NCBI RefSeq assembly: GCF_008365375.1
Contig: NZ_QOKW01000035.1
Span: forward strand, 1 to 56,530
Length of the DNA stretch: 56,530 nt
Direction of reading: 5' to 3'
Source of the DNA: Roseomonas genomospecies 6
Lineage (GTDB): Bacteria > Pseudomonadota > Alphaproteobacteria > Azospirillales > Azospirillaceae
A program made the position numbers and the translations under genes. Shown piece by piece: positions 56,415 to 56,530 of this stretch. A model generated the notes under the pieces. That model was not told the origin of the DNA, ran no database searches, and saw only the letters and a program-made list of their open reading frames with translations. Within the stretch, counting starts at the first letter, position 1, and the number at the start of each line of letters is the position of its first letter.

Positions 56415-56530
56415 GTGAGTAGCGCGGTCAGGCAGCTTTCGTCTGCTCGGGGATTGCCTTCCAGTTCCAGGGCAGGAGTTCGTGCAGGCGGGTTTGGGGC
56501 ATGTCGTTGATGCGCGCCAGCACGTCGGCG
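56415..56530 (-). mobile_element. IS66-family insertion sequence, left end (continues past the window)
   Basis: The sequence changes abruptly after 56414 from receiver-domain coding to GTGAGTAGCGCGGTCAGG, followed by the 3' end of an IS66-type transposase gene on the minus strand. The exact terminal base and any 8-bp target duplication cannot be checked because the other end is outside the window. Confidence 0.75.
56428..56530 (-). CDS. IS66-family transposase (TnpC), C-terminal fragment
   Basis: The last 33 codons of a transposase read from beyond the window edge. The translated end includes LARINDMPQTRLHELLPWNW followed by KAIPEQTKAA and a stop. The R-L-x-E-L-L-P-W-N-W ending is the signature C-terminus of IS66 TnpC, the DDE transposase. 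Partial at the window boundary. Confidence 0.85.
   Translation of the reverse strand, partial: ADVLARINDMPQTRLHELLPWNWKAIPEQTKAA

Overview
The window is a high-GC (about 68-70 %) alphaproteobacterial chromosome segment, most likely from Azospirillum or a close Azospirillaceae relative. The evidence is a dcw (division and cell wall) cluster with alphaproteobacterial order, meso-DAP-type MurE (DNPR), a type A RNase P RNA, an alphaproteobacterial CheY/CheZ motility locus and the uvrD-prmA neighbourhood. The assignment comes from gene content and protein resemblance only; no search was run.

Layout. (1) 1-13.1 kb, metabolic and accessory: palindromic repeats, a 3-hydroxyisobutyrate dehydrogenase-family gene convergent with a GlcD-type FAD oxidase, a small lipoprotein operon of unusual composition, a fused 5-oxoprolinase (HyuA-HyuB), a TerB-DnaJ protein, an ABC-F ATPase (Uup) overlapping an EamA transporter, and an AmiD-type amidase. 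(2) 13.0-14.2 kb: a MITE-like element, rnpB, then the mraZ control region with four CCCA boxes at exact 10-bp spacing. (3) 14.2-33.8 kb, the dcw cluster, all on + and tightly packed: mraZ-rsmH-ftsL-ftsI-murE-murF-mraY-murD-ftsW-murG-(88-aa ORF)-murC-murB-(palindromic element)-ddl-ftsQ-ftsA-ftsZ, ending in a strong terminator. (4) 34.1-35.1 kb: lpxC with its terminator. (5) 35.1-43.8 kb: bacteriohemerythrin, ligA, an unknown gene, a subtilase with tandem carbohydrate-binding-like modules, recN and bamD. The lpxC-bamD-recN-ligA order known from other alphaproteobacteria looks inverted here, with a complex palindromic element at the junction. (6) 43.9-46.3 kb: cheY followed by two different cheZ-like genes; their proteins carry one and four copies of a FliM-like CheY-docking motif. 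(7) 46.7-55.6 kb, all on -: uvrD (interrupted by a 367-aa intein), an unknown gene, a GxxExxY gene enclosed by 37-bp terminal inverted repeats, prmA, a TerB-family gene and an Xaa-Pro aminopeptidase. (8) 56.2-56.5 kb: a response-regulator gene cut at codon 80 by an IS66-family element that runs off the window.

How the genes work together. The dcw genes cover cytoplasmic precursor synthesis (murEFDCB, ddl), the lipid steps (mraY, murG), septal polymerisation (ftsW, ftsI) and the divisome (ftsL, Q, A, Z). lpxC and bamD add outer-membrane biogenesis, and recN, ligA and uvrD DNA repair. The cheY-cheZ-cheZ block sets the level of phosphorylated CheY at the flagellar motor. The accessory layer consists of the subtilase, the intein, the GxxExxY and MITE elements, the palindromic elements and the IS66 copy.
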